From Strobilurus pachycystidiatus (Eukaryota; Basidiomycota; Agaricomycetes; Agaricales; Physalacriaceae): 64,000 bases of DNA. The stretch spans positions 496,001 through 560,000 of the forward strand of contig JAHLMK010000003.1 in NCBI GenBank assembly GCA_019915135.1, in the 5' to 3' direction. How positions within the stretch are numbered: the first letter of the stretch is position 1; every line of letters starts with the position of its first letter. The position numbers and the translations under genes are program-made. The notes beneath the pieces were generated by a model. It saw only the letters and a list, made by a program, of their open reading frames with translations, was not told the origin of the DNA and did no database searches. Of the stretch, positions 11,114 to 23,309 are shown piece by piece.

Positions 11114-12365
11114 ACAAGGAGGAGGGTTCGTAGTCAAGGTTTTGAAAGGTTCTCTGTGGTTTGGTTGATACTGCAAGACATTGGAAGCTCAAAGTGAGGT
11201 CCCGTAGCTGCGCAACAAGGTTTTCCTCAGTGCGTGGATTCAAAAGGGGTGGTCCAGTCCCTGGCGTGGGTGCGGAGGATGAAGCAGACGGTTTGGCGCC
11301 TGAAGAGGGCTCCGACAAAGGAATAGAATGGGATGGAAGCAAAGGAAATGGTCCTTTGGTTTCTGGAGCGGAAGTGGAAGCCTGGTCGGCCTGTGTATCA
11401 GATGCCGACGGGGTTGCCTGCGGGGCGCGCTTTAGGAAGCGACCTCGAGCATCTTGTTGAGCACGTTTTGGTGCCAGAGCCTAGCAGCAAAGTGGTGTAT
11501 TGTGGTTGTAACCCCCTCGCAGTGGGCTCCACTTGTACGCGGCAAGTTTGAACAAAAAATGGTGCAAGCAGTGATATCTCGAGGGAGGCTTCACAAACGA
11601 CTACCACGATGCGCGCAGCAAGGTCAAAGGCTCTAACAACACTTTGAGGGTGGCACAAAGGTAACTGAAGGTGGAATGAAAGCAAACGAGGGCAGCTACT
11701 CAATGAGAGTACGTCCAAGACCTTCTTCAACGTTGCTGAAGCCTCAAACTGATTCCTTTGGTATGGTGGGGACAAGTAAAGTATATTTCCGTCTTCCGAC
11801 GGTAAGGTAGGGCACATGCACAATCCGCCCACGTCAGGTGACTGTGACTGGCAGTGACACGCCAAAAACTGCATCGCCATCAGCGCAAAATTATTGACGG
11901 CGCAGCTAATGCCACTTGTATTTGGACCAAATTAAAAAATGCGGCCCCAAGAAAGCCAACCCGATGCCTTTTTGAGAGATCTGTGGGGGCCAAATTTTGA
12001 ATTCTTAAGGGATGCAGGTGGCATTAGAGTTTTCTGCCATTGTCACGCTTTTTCCCGTGACGTGGGCAGATCATGCACGCGCCCTACCTTACTAGTATCT
12101 ACTTTGGGGCCCTTTGGGCCCTGATGGTTGTACCTACGGAACTATGGAATGATATAAGTCCTATCTACTTTTGAAACCCCAATTTGCCAACATATCCAAA
12201 GCCTCGGCCGTCTGTTGCCTCGGCCGTCGGTCCGGTAGTGCCTTTGACTGCCTTCGAAGGTCCTCAGAGTTCTTCCAGATAGGTGTGGCATACAGTAGTC
12301 CTGCGCAAGGTATCCCGGAGGATGTCGAGTTACAGTTCGGGGCGTCTAGAAGCGCACCAAGCTGT
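11114..12365. other. Spacer between inverted R1 copies; no confident gene
   Basis: A minus-strand frame at 11109-11342 reads NPRTEENLVAQLRDLTLSF, followed by acidic and proline-rich sequence. It resembles a gag N-terminal or coiled-coil piece, but it is short and I cannot assign it. Around 11905-12035 there is a loose inverted repeat (CTAATGCCAC with GTGGCATTAG, GCGGCCCC with GGGGCC), possibly an old small MITE. The rest shows nothing I can support. Confidence 0.4.
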
Positions 12366-13198
12366 ACAACAGCAGTGAAAGATTGAGTTAGATCTAGCTG
12401 TAGCAGACAGCAGGGAGGGCTAGAGACTGTCCAAAGCGTACACTGGTGAAAGGAGCATCAGTTCCTGTGAGCAGAACTGGAGGGACACTGTGTGCAAACC
12501 TTGCAGAGTCAAAATGCAAAGATGAAGGCAGGAAGCAAGCTGCAACACAGTGGGGATCAAACTCGCAACTCTGGGGCGCCCTAGACCCAGCATCAGCTGG
12601 CAGACAGCACTGGGCCTAGGCCAGATAATGACAGATTAATCCTGAGAAAGTGCAAAGTTATTCCATGTCACATGGCTGAAACATGGGTAAGTTAACACAT
12701 GGCATCAGAAGTGATCTTTTGAAAATGATTGACAGATGCTGTCATGATTGACAGCTTCTGTGATCGGAGATAGCATCCCTAAGTAGGGGAGATAGCCTTG
12801 AGGCTGGTGAGTCAAGAAAGGAAGTCAATAGCATGAGGCTACATTTCCAAAAATGAAAATTACTCGCAAATGCATTTGAGCTCATTTGGAGAAAAGTTGA
12901 TACCATACATGGGCATAATGGTGTGACATGTCCAAACTCATAGGATGAGTCCGGGACATCATAAGAGACATGAGAGTGCAATTAGCAACATGGTAGCTAT
13001 GACCGATGTCTTGATTTGCAATTTACTGCCAAATGATTCTGAGCTCATTTGGAGAAAATTGAGATACCACAATAAGAACACTGCTGCTCAGTGCCAGACT
13101 GTACTGAGTGAGCTCAGACAGTATGTGGGAGTGTGTGAGAGGTGCAGAGGCCTCTGAAAACGCTCTCTACCCTTGAAATCCGCTTTTACTTCAATCAT
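12366..13198 (-). repeat. Dispersed repeat R1, copy C (inverted, truncated)
   Basis: The reverse complement of this stretch matches 9863 to about 10690. It starts at 13198 with GAAGTAAAAGCGGATT and stops in CTCAATCTTTCACTGCTG, so the last ~350 bp of R1 are missing. It is more diverged than copies A and B. Together with copy B it forms an inverted pair with a 1.3-kb spacer. Confidence 0.8.
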
Positions 13199-14326
13199 TA
13201 GCTGTAGCGATACGCAATATGATGGATGAGATCTGTGTCTAGGTGTCGATGGGGATTGAGCATGATCTAGTGTTGTTGGAATTGGAAGTGGGACTCCATG
13301 AATGAGGTTGCGTAGCGTGTCAATGATTGGCCAGTTGAAAGGCACCGCGCAAGATGATGATGGTTCCGGATCAAAAGCCATCCCGCCCATGATCGTTGAT
13401 TGACACCGATGTGTACATGCATTAGCTACAGTTTGTTGTTGCTTGCAAGGGTGCTACGCTGCAGGCAAGGAAGGTTGAAGGAGACTTGATCAATCAGAAA
13501 GATAAGTTTCTTGCGGAGCTTAAGCCGGATCTGTGCAACTCGGCTGGGAGCTCACAATCTCGTTGGGGATGATACAGTGTACCCTCTTTATGGTGCGCTT
13601 GTCCGGATTGTGAACAACAGGAAGGGTTTTCCAAGAGGTCAATGTGGCTCTTGTTGTCACCAATGAGAACACCTGCGGAGGAGACAAGGATATTGTCTTC
13701 ATCGTGCCAAAGAAGGACAACACTCTTGCCCTCGAAGTTGTAGGTCCGTTCTTCTTTGTCTCCCTTGATCTTTGCTCTTTGCTCATACTGATACTCCTTC
13801 AATCAGGCCTTGGTCAATGGCACAACGACAATCTCAACCTCAAGATGGAGAGCCCCAAGATTCAGCGCATTAGCTGCCGCCGGCCAGTGCAACAACTTTG
13901 TTCCTCGTCTCAAGAACGCCAAGTTGGATCTTAAGGCATCACTTGTTCAAGGTCTTTAACCGTTCAATGGTACAATTGTCTGAATTGAGAGGGAGAACAG
14001 GAAGCTCAATAGCAGAAGTGGCTTCACGTCATTGTCTGGGTGTGTACGCAATGTTTGTCTTTTTTCTTTATTTGGCGCAATTTGTACTGATCAAGGTCGT
14101 AGGTTCCAGCATCTGTAGTCTTAAAGCACCAAAAACTTATCCAAGCGGTACTGAAACACAAAGTACGTAATAATTTGTTGTTCCATTGGACTTGTTGAAA
14201 CATCGCGCAGAGAAAGCCATAAATTTTGAAATGCAATGTATATTTGGAAGAAGTGACAAGCCGCAGACAGTGATTTGCAAGCCCCCGCACTCCATACAAT
14301 TTGAGCGAACCGGCCATCAAATGTGC
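13199..14326. other. Unassigned region, possible gene remnants
   Basis: Both strands have short frames. The minus frame at 13494-13802 contains TYNFEGKSVVLLWHDEDN, which looks protein-like but I do not recognise it. Immediately upstream on the minus strand lies the C-terminal part of the DUF6589 relic, so some of this may be its decayed tail or downstream sequence. No feature is firm. Confidence 0.3.
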
Positions 14327-17300
14327 CTATGACCATTTGAGCAGCTCAGAATTGGTATAGCCAGAACCGTTGCGCTTTATCCCCATCCATTCCGACACAA
14401 GATCCCAAAGGACTTTGAAATCACGGAAGTTGAGTTCAACTGCCTCAGAAAGATGCCGCGACTCGAAAAGATAGCTCTTTGCATTTTGTAGTTGCTTAAT
14501 TATGAAGTTGTGATATTCTTGTAGGAGATCGAGCTCTGAGAAGCATCCAGGCTTGCTGATGGTATTCACAAGGTAGTTGCTCAAGATGGCACTCCTCCAC
14601 TCCTCCAGGAAGTCATACTCAAAGTTACAAAAGACTTCGAGGAGTTTGTTCTTGTAGTTGATGGATCCCGCACCCCAGAATGAGATAAAGAGTAACTTGA
14701 TCATCATGAGCGAGTCTGCATTCACAGATATAAGGTGACTAACCTTGAGAACCTCCCAAATGCGTCCCATATCTTCATCAGATATTGAGGCAGACAACTC
14801 AATGTATCAAAAGTCTGTTTGCAGAAACACAATCAAGTTTGCTAGAACTTGATCGCTACCGGACTTATTGTTCGTTTGCGTTGCAGCACTCTTCTTAACG
14901 TGCTTTGCCTTTTTATTGTGTTCCGGTCGTGGCCTGTTATTTAAAATTGTAGGATCTGGGTTGTTGTCCTCTTTCCCTTTAGAATCTGAACGTGTGAGTT
15001 AGTGAGAACTGTCAATTTGAATAATTTGAACCTGACTGACTGTCATTGTGAGAACTGAGTCCATAAATACGCACATGTCTCTCATAATACCTCAAGACAA
15101 CTTTATAGGCATCACTGCACATGTAGCACCGGTATGCTACACTGCTAGATCTAGTATTTGATTAAAGGAATATGTGGCTAAAGGCTCACCAAGCTGAAAG
15201 TACATCTGTAGAAGATTACGGAGCATAAGATGCTGTCTATATATCAGCTTATGACCGAATTGAGAAATTAGTAAATATTGTAAGATGTCAAGAAGTATGG
15301 CCTCAAAGCGATCTTCCGAGATGGCATGACCAGGGTAGAAGTCGCATCACTCGTAATTGAATTTGGTACGACCGAGAGCGTTCACATCGTTATGCAGACC
15401 GGAGATACCTTTCCCGGCCTCACTCCACCAGTGAAGCCGAAAGATCACCTTCTGCCAATTCTACTTCAGGTGTCAGAGCTGTATGATCAGAATAGCCCAG
15501 TTGTACTGCTTGAACACATGTTTTGCCTTAACCATGTATATCTTAAGCTTTTGGACATGGTTTGTTGAAAGCTGGTCTCTGGCAATGAAAATGTTATGAC
15601 GCGACACCCAATCACACAATGCTCTAAGCTGATTAAGAACAAGGTCCCAAAGAACATCCTTGACTTCGGCTGTGGTGAATTTGTCAATATTGGTTGATTG
15701 AAGAGTGTAGATCTCGCTCTTATTTGGAAGAAGGCAAAACTTTGCAAATTTCTTTGTGAAGAGCTCCTCAACTTTGGTTCAAAATTAATTCAAGGCAGGT
15801 ACACGCTTGAGCCAAGTGCAAAGGACGGTGGCCTCTCCCACACCTTTAATGTGCGCTCAATCAATTCTATCCAACAGCGCCTTTCTTTGTGAGTCCCTTC
15901 CTCCAATCCTCTGCCATGCGCTTCCTGATATCCTCAGGATTGAAGCCATCAATAGGCATACTGTGTGTCTTAAAGAGTATAGAGGCTATACCGCTTTTAA
16001 CTTTACCTTTATGACTGAGAATCTCTTGCCACGTTTGACGTAATTTATTAACATTGTTGAAGATGAGTTGAAAGGTTGGCGCGTGGTTCCGTAATTATTC
16101 TCCAAATGCATGTAGCTTTGTATTGGCATCAGCCACAAGGGTGTGTAAAGTTGTCAGGACAGCATTGTATGATATAGTGATTTCTATATGCGAGAGAAGG
16201 GCCAGTACATCTCCATTGGTTTTACAGGTGAATAAGTAGAGTCCAATAATTGTAAGAAAAAAAGTAGCAAATTAATAACGGAAGTTCAGCAAAGCCAAGA
16301 TGAATATAGTCACTGCCTGTTTTGTCGTCAGCGTCAGATGAGATCTCGAAGTGATTACATACCAGCCATGGATCACGACGAGCCCCAGGTGGTACACTAG
16401 ATGAACTGTGAGCCTCCGCATAGAATAGGCGATCCTCAATCCCATCACCTTGTAGTGCATCCTCTTCGTCCACATCATCAGTCAACACCTTGGATGCTGA
16501 TGTCTGATTGGAATCAAGCAGAACATGATCTTCAAGGCGTTGTCGGGTGGTCTTGCGCACTGCCGCAGTGAACAGTGTTGTAAATAACACTGGAGCCGTC
16601 ATCGCAATGTACTCTTGAGAGTCAATCATGCTCCATGAGGTGATGCGCTCCCAAGTGAGCATGTCCTTGGCGCAACGGAGGCAGGACTCCCAAATCAGCA
16701 ACTGGTTTGTCTCAAAGTCAATTCGCTCTAGAGCTAGCTGCACGGAGCGATCCAGCATGGCGTTTTTTATTGAAGAATACGGAGCCTTGGAGCCGGATAG
16801 CTGTAAGTGTCAACTAGGTGGTAGCGCGTGCCGCTTCAAGCAAAAGGTAGGCGGGAGTGCGTTTGGATATGTCGAGTGGGGGTGGGTGTAAATGTCATTA
16901 AAGATGATGGTGTGCGGATGGTGTTGAATTAAAAGAGTTGACCCACTAAGAAACGAAGCTACAGTCTCAGTGACAGACTGGTGGTGCTTGAACGTTTTGT
17001 GCCGGAAGAGAATTGATAGAAGCTCGCCAAGGGTCTCTATACCTGTCTGACGCATGCAGTTGATGATGACCTGGACACGATCACCATTGGTCACTGCATC
17101 ACCATACAGATTTCATCAAAAGGAAGCACGAAATGCCCGACCACTGGCACTAGCGCGGTACTTGGCCAGAAATACGCCTTGAAAGAGTCCCTTGAAAGAG
17201 TCCATTGAAGAACTGTGTTTCTATTTCACGACACGCTTGCTCTGTTCCAGACAATGGTGTGCTTGATGACCTGCTTAGAATTGGTGAAGGTGCGTGTGAA

Positions 17301-17542
17301 GATGAGGCAGGAAATGGCGAGGGTAATGCAGAAAGTGATGGGTGAGGCGCATAGGCAGTTTGAGAAAGGAACGGAGACATTGCATGTTGAGAATAGGTTC
17401 CGTATAGAGTAGTAGACATGGTCTGTGAGGTAAAGTAATGGGATGGCGCATAAGAAACGCAATAAGGGCCCGCAATGTGATTCCATGGACTCTCCAATGC
17501 ATCAGGCGAAGGCGGGACACTCAGTGAATTGAACGATGTCAT
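14327..17542 (-). pseudogene. DUF6589-type protein, decayed
   Basis: Minus-strand pieces occur in the order expected for the DUF6589 proteins common in Agaricomycetes. A serine/proline-rich N-terminus lies at 17150-17542. A helical region at 16810-17094 has SVTETVASFLSGST. A segment at 16222-16758 has ITSWSMIDSQEYIAMTAPVLF. Near 15270-15400 the frame reads GLHNDVNALGRTKFNYE, a stop, then CDFYPGHAISEDRFEA. The C-terminal part at 14327-14797 has GAGSINYKNKLLEVFCNFEYD and a following NTISKPGCF motif. Stops and frameshifts separate the pieces. The domain name comes from recollection of family motifs. The family's function is not established; its abundance and setting suggest a mobile-element origin. 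Confidence 0.65.
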
Positions 17543-19791
17543 ATTGGAGGATCGTGCATACTAAATTGCACCCAGTTTTGGTGTGTTTGGGGTAAAGCTT
17601 AGTGTTATTAAGTATGATCAGACGAGTGATCTGTTTTTGGTTGACGCATAACATACTGACACTGAATGAACCTCTAAAAGGCTCTGATAATCCCTTATCA
17701 ATTATGGCATCAATTGCCGCATTTATCTCAGCAGAGAATGCATCATTGACATCTGAGAGAATCGCTTCTACACAAACCGGACTGTTTGAAGATGAAGTGT
17801 TCAAAGAAGGAATTATATCAATGTTCATTAAATGAATATGTGTGCAACAATAATATGGTAGAGCAGGACCCTGGATTATACACTATGAACCTTAATCCAG
17901 AAGTGCCCAAGTTTTGAGCTCCATGTCCGAACGGCCAGACGATTTCCTGTCCAAATTTTCACCAAGGTTGATTTAAAATTTTTACCCATGTCCGGATTTT
18001 TGGATCAAAGTTCTTATGGATGCCGCAGGTCTCCGAATGAATGTATAATAGTGTCTACTATTTGTATTCGTCTACATTGTCTATATTGTTCTACTTCCGC
18101 TTATTATATTGTTTGATACTCAAAATCAACTTAGCCTTCTCATTGTGCAGCGTCCCGTAAAATTTCATATCCTTCTCTGAAATTTCCAAGTCATCCCCGC
18201 GTAATTTTCATGACCTCAATTAAATAGAAGAATCCAAATCATCAAGTTTGCAAAAAGGCGGTCGATTTTGAAGAAACCATAAAGACACTTTTTCGTGAAT
18301 AGGCAAAGAACTGCACTCTAAGATACGATAGAGCCAATATACTTGCTGCCTCGAGGACTGAGCCATGTTTTCCATGTTTTCCGCCGCCTTTTAAATACAT
18401 AGCAAGTACTACATGTAATTATGAGCCAGCAGTCACAGAGTCTGATCATTGCCAATAATATTGACGCAACATACCACGGGCTACCATCAATTCCTGGTCA
18501 TGCAGGACAAACAGAAACTGGCTAATTTTGAGAGATGATAGACCAAGTCGTGCATTTGCCAATATGTCAAGATTAGAAACTTTGAATGTTGCGAAGGCCT
18601 TCTGCTGTTTAGTAGCAAGCTAGATTTCTAAGTTGTCAGCCAGAGCAATGCAGCGCAAAAAAGTACACTGACCTTCTGTGCAGTTTGCGCTGACACAACA
18701 GCAGCGTTTGCAAAGTTTCCAGATGGTTTCTTGCCATCGCCGTACCACCTTAACCCACGCTTGCTTCCTGTGTCAATGTCCAGATCAACTTCCTCAGCCT
18801 TGAGGATTTGTTAGTACTGACGAATGATATCTCGGCACATTTTGGTCAACTCATCAAGATCCTTGGCTTCACTTGGTGTTCCTGATGTTTGTGTGCTCTT
18901 TGCCGCATGTCAGGTTTGGTGCTGCATGCGCAACATAACCAGTGCTTCAAAATCAAACTGTTGACCATCAATTACACCTGATCCCAACAGTTTGGTTTGC
19001 TTGTCGGCAGTCTGGACAGTTGGAAGTCCTTAGAAATCACGATGAAGGCTCTAATCTTCAAAGAGTCAGTTCTGCCTCAAGCTTCCCGCTGTCTGAATCC
19101 ACAAATGCATTTCTGTTACAAAAACTTTTAAATTGACATACATGACTTAGTGCAAAGACATACATTTTCATAGTATTTTTAACATTGAGGGTTAGCGCAC
19201 AGTTTGTGGGAGCAAAGAGTTGGTTGTGTTTTGTCTGAAGAAGACTTGGTGTAACACAGTTAACACGCTCCATTCATTGGGCAAGCTTTTCAGCAGCAGG
19301 GAGTTCGACAGAGTCCGAGCTGATTTTTGAGGATATGCTTGATGTATCTGAATGAGAATTGTTGTTGAATCATGAACAAATGTTGAGGAGCGTCTGAGAA
19401 GCAGGAGCGTGGTAACGTTGCCATAACTGCTGCATCTGGCGTAATAAAGCCGAGTTGATACCCAGAAGCGAGAGGATGCTGTCAACCTCTTTGAAGACCT
19501 TGAGAGAGACTTGGAAGATTTCCTCATTGGCAGAAAAGGTGGCAAGAGCAATGAGGTTAATGTCGGCATTGTCGAAATATGAGTGATTGTATCCGGCAGC
19601 TTGTTCACAAGCATTGACAAATATTGAACGGAGAATGACCTCTCAAATGGTGACACAAAACTTTAATATCATATATATAGAGTCCAAGAAGTTGAGATTC
19701 TTGATAATTTTGCGTATAATAACAAAGACATGCTCGCATGTTTCACTGCTATAAAGTCACAAAAGAAAAGAGGTGATGTCTGCCATTTTGC

Positions 19792-20246
19792 TAGACATGA
19801 TCACGAGTGTCTATTCGGATGTATCCGACATCCGAACCACGAATATGTGCACCTCAAACTCAGATATTCGTATTTGGATGGATATCCGACATTGCATCCG
19901 AGATAATTGTCCAATATCCAAATATTTGTGAATATTCATCCAAATATATTTGAATATATCTGAATATCCATGAGTATTGGCATAATATTGCATCAAGAGC
20001 AGCCTGAAACCATACCTACTATGAAGTTATGGTATTACACTGTGTGTAAATATCAATTAGAGTCACATAGCTAACACAGAACACTCATATACTACAGCCC
20101 ACACTATTATGTCTCGGATGTCTGCTCAGAAAGTGGACATCCAACATCCGAGAGGCATCCGACATCCAACATCTGAATATCTTCGAATGTCGGATACGAA
20201 TATAATTGAAATATCCGAAAATATCCAACATTCGTGCTCATGTCTA
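19792..20246. mobile_element. hAT-type MITE with perfect 8-bp target duplication
   Basis: The ends are inverted repeats: TAGACATGATCACGAGTGT on the left and, on the minus strand from the right, TAGACATGAGCACGAATGT. Both flanks read CATTTTGC (19784-19791 and 20247-20254), a perfect 8-bp duplication typical of hAT transposition. The inside is built of 'atccgaata/tattcgga' repeats and codes for nothing. It sits in the coding sequence of the decayed transposase-like gene. Removing it and one copy of the duplication rejoins the protein-like sequence. Confidence 0.88.
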
Positions 20247-21652
20247 CATTTTGCGATGGATGAATGAAAGCGACAAGTATCCATCAATAATATACCAACA
20301 AATATCGATAACTTTGCAAAAAATGAGGTATGAGTGTTGCTAAATCCACATTGTTCCAAATACGCCTCTCACGTCTTGAAATAGTACTGCGCACAAACGA
20401 CTATCTTAACACAATCAACATGCAGGATTTGACGGTTTTGATACGCGTCAACAAGCTCGCCAAAGATGAAGAGGTAGGTGATGATTCTGACCCAGTCAGG
20501 ATGATGGTCATTCAAGAATTAGAGTGTTCCGCCTGAAAAAAGACGAGTTGCTGCATTGTCATCCTGTCTGTCAAGACGCTCAACTTCCTGGACATAGAAA
20601 AGAGTGCCTTCCTCCTTTGTCATCTGCCGGATGTGTTTGTAGAATGCAGTGTGATTGTCAAATGTGAGAAGGCGGGCACTCAAGAAAAAATTATTTCAAA
20701 ATGTTTTCAACGCATGTTCAGAGTTTTGGATCATCGTAACAGATTGACCATAAAAAATAGGTATTTCAATGGTTATTTCAGAGACGCCGGGCCCGGGACT
20801 GGGAATGATATGATAAATGTAGCTGTGCGCTTTTCTGAATAAGAGCTTTTGGACAGCGCATTCGACTTTGGTTTCATTACAAGCGTAAAAAATGACGTGA
20901 ATACTGCGTTTGATTGAGCCAAATAGAATATTCTCAGCATGCTTCAAAAGAGTAGGAGCAGTTAAATTATTAAAAATGAGCATGACATGAATGACTATTG
21001 GCGTCATTTTAGGTGCAGGTACCGTAAAAACCCAGAGTCAAACCTAATACAGATGTTAGCTTGTTTGTCATGTACGTTTGTGTCGACAACAAACCTTTGT
21101 TGTTTTGCGCTTCTTTACCTCGTCCAATACCTCCTTCATCTACTCTAAGTCAACAATTCTAATTGGACCATTCATAAAATTAATAGGGTAATGAAAATTA
21201 TCATCTTTATTCCAGTAGAGACAAAAAGCACTGAATAACTTTGTATTATTGCAGTTCAAACCGACTGAATCATTATAATGAAGAGATGCCAGATGATCTT
21301 CGACAAGTTCAAAAGTGTGATCACTGACTTCCATGGGAAATTTTGAGATACACAATTCCTTCTCTTTATATAATACTCAGTCAATATTTATTCATGCTCA
21401 TTGTTGAAAGATTCATTGAAAGTTACGTTCAGATTGCATTGAAAGATGCTCGCTCATAGCTTTGAAGGCACATGAACTGTAGACTTTGAGTCTTGATAAT
21501 GTGTGAGAATTCGTCTCAAGCAGGTGCGTAGCAAAAGTTCTGCATTCCTTGACCAATTTCCTTATAATCTCCTTCTGCGACAATAGCCTCTATAAGTCCA
21601 GTGAACACTTTGTTTTCATATTTTGATCCTTTTGAATTTAACATCTGTTTTT

Positions 21653-22289
21653 AGGATTTTAAAGTTCAATTCATGTGAACTGGTAAAATTGATGAACTGG
21701 ACCAAACTGGACCGGTCACATGATCAGTTCAACATGGATCAGTTCTACCAGTCCTGGTCCTAAGTCCAGAGCTCAACCCAAATTTATTGGGATTGGTAAA
21801 GACTGGTCTAGAACTAGTTTAGACCAGTCTATTTGGGATTTAATTAGGACCAGTCAAATATCCTCTAAAAGAATTGTTATATATGAGTTCATGGTAAACT
21901 TTTCATGACTTATATATTCATATAATACATTTAACTGCACATATTCTTGAATATTTAAAAAAATCCATCTTATTGTGGCTAAAACATATTATACAAGCTT
22001 ACCAAGTTATTAATTTAACTGGGATATATTATCTGATCCATGTGATAAACTTATATAATGGTAAAATTACTCAAAAAAATTGCAAAAAATGTAAGTTTCA
22101 GCTTATAATAATATGAACCAGTCTTAGACTGGTTCAGAATTGCAAACCGAACTGATTAAGACTAATTTTTGCGATCTTAACTAGTTCAGTTTTAGGTCTA
22201 GTCAGATTTGAGGATTTGGTGGACTGGTCCGGTTCCCAGTCCATGACCTCAGAGATCAAAAGACCGGATTGAACTGGACTTTCAACTCT
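21653..22289. mobile_element. GACCGG-rich MITE, copy 1
   Basis: This element runs from AGGATTTTAAAGTTCAATTC to CTTTCAACTCT. The ends form a short imperfect inverted repeat, and the inside is full of CTGGACC/GGTCCAG words. It matches copy 2 along its length but is more decayed. Candidate flanking duplications ATCTGTTTTT and ATCCACTTTA agree at only part of their positions. Confidence 0.7.
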
Positions 22290-22616
22290 ATCCACTTTAC
22301 AAATGTTACGCAAAACGTGTTCTTTGGCACTTCAACAATTTCCTGAAGGCCAATGTACTGAGTGAAGATTTTTCCGACAGTGCTGTTCCAAAATTTAAAG
22401 GGAGTGTGCTTGACTCTGTCGCCCTTGGGAGCCTTGTGAGCAACGGCGTTCTTGAATGCCTTGGACTTTATGACAGCCTGGCATACGACACACAGACGGA
22501 TGGGACAAGGTGAGCAATCATTAATTTTTGTCTTACATGCCGTGGTAAAAACGTGCTGAAGTTTGTGGTAATTTTGTCATATGTGTATGAAAACTTGATC
22601 AATGTCAATTTAGACT

Positions 22617-23309
22617 AGGGTTTTAAAATTCAGTCCATGTAAACCGGTAAGACCGGTGGACTGGACCGGACTGGACCAGTCACATGATCAGTCCAATATG
22701 GACCGGTCCTACCAGTCCTAGCAGTCCCGGTCTTAGGTCCAGAGCTCAACCTAAATTTATTAGGACTGATAAAGACTGGTTTAGGATTGGTTTGGATCGG
22801 TTTATTCAAAATTCAGTTAAAACCAGTCAAATGTCCTTCTAAAGGGTCATTATATATGATTTTATGATGAACTTATCTTAATTTAATCGATTAATAGTAA
22901 ACTTACCCTCACTAAAGCGTGCCTATGGTAAATTTTCATGACTTATATACTCATATAGTACATTTAGCTGCACATACTCTCTTATATTTGGAAATGTCAT
23001 CTTGTTGTGGCTAAAACATATTATACAAACTTCACTAGTCATTTATTTCACTGTCATTAACTATATAATCTATTTGGTAAACTTATATGATGGTAAACTT
23101 ACTCGAAAATGTGCAGAAATATAAATTTAGGCTCGTGATTCTTTGGATTGGTTTAAGACCGCAGACCGGACTGATTAGGACCGGTTTCTGCGGTCCTAAA
23201 CAGTCCAGTCCTAGGTCCAGCCAGATTTTGAAATTTTTTGGACCGGTCCAGTCTCCAGTCCATGACCTCAGAGGTCAAAAGACCGGACGAGACCGGACTT
23301 TTAAACCTC
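22617..23309. mobile_element. GACCGG-rich MITE, copy 2, ~10-bp target duplication
   Basis: It begins AGGGTTTTAAAATTCAGTCC and ends GGACTTTTAAACCTC. The termini pair as AGGGTTTTAAAA against GAGGTTTAAAAG. Flanks AATTTAGACT (22607-22616) and AATTTGGACT (23310-23319) match at 9 of 10 positions, which fits a Mutator-like duplication better than the 8 bp of hAT. Internal palindromes of GACCGGTC are frequent. It is non-coding. The 327-bp sequence between copies 1 and 2 is a coding piece of the host pseudogene (LCVVCQAVIKSKAFKNAV). Confidence 0.82.
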
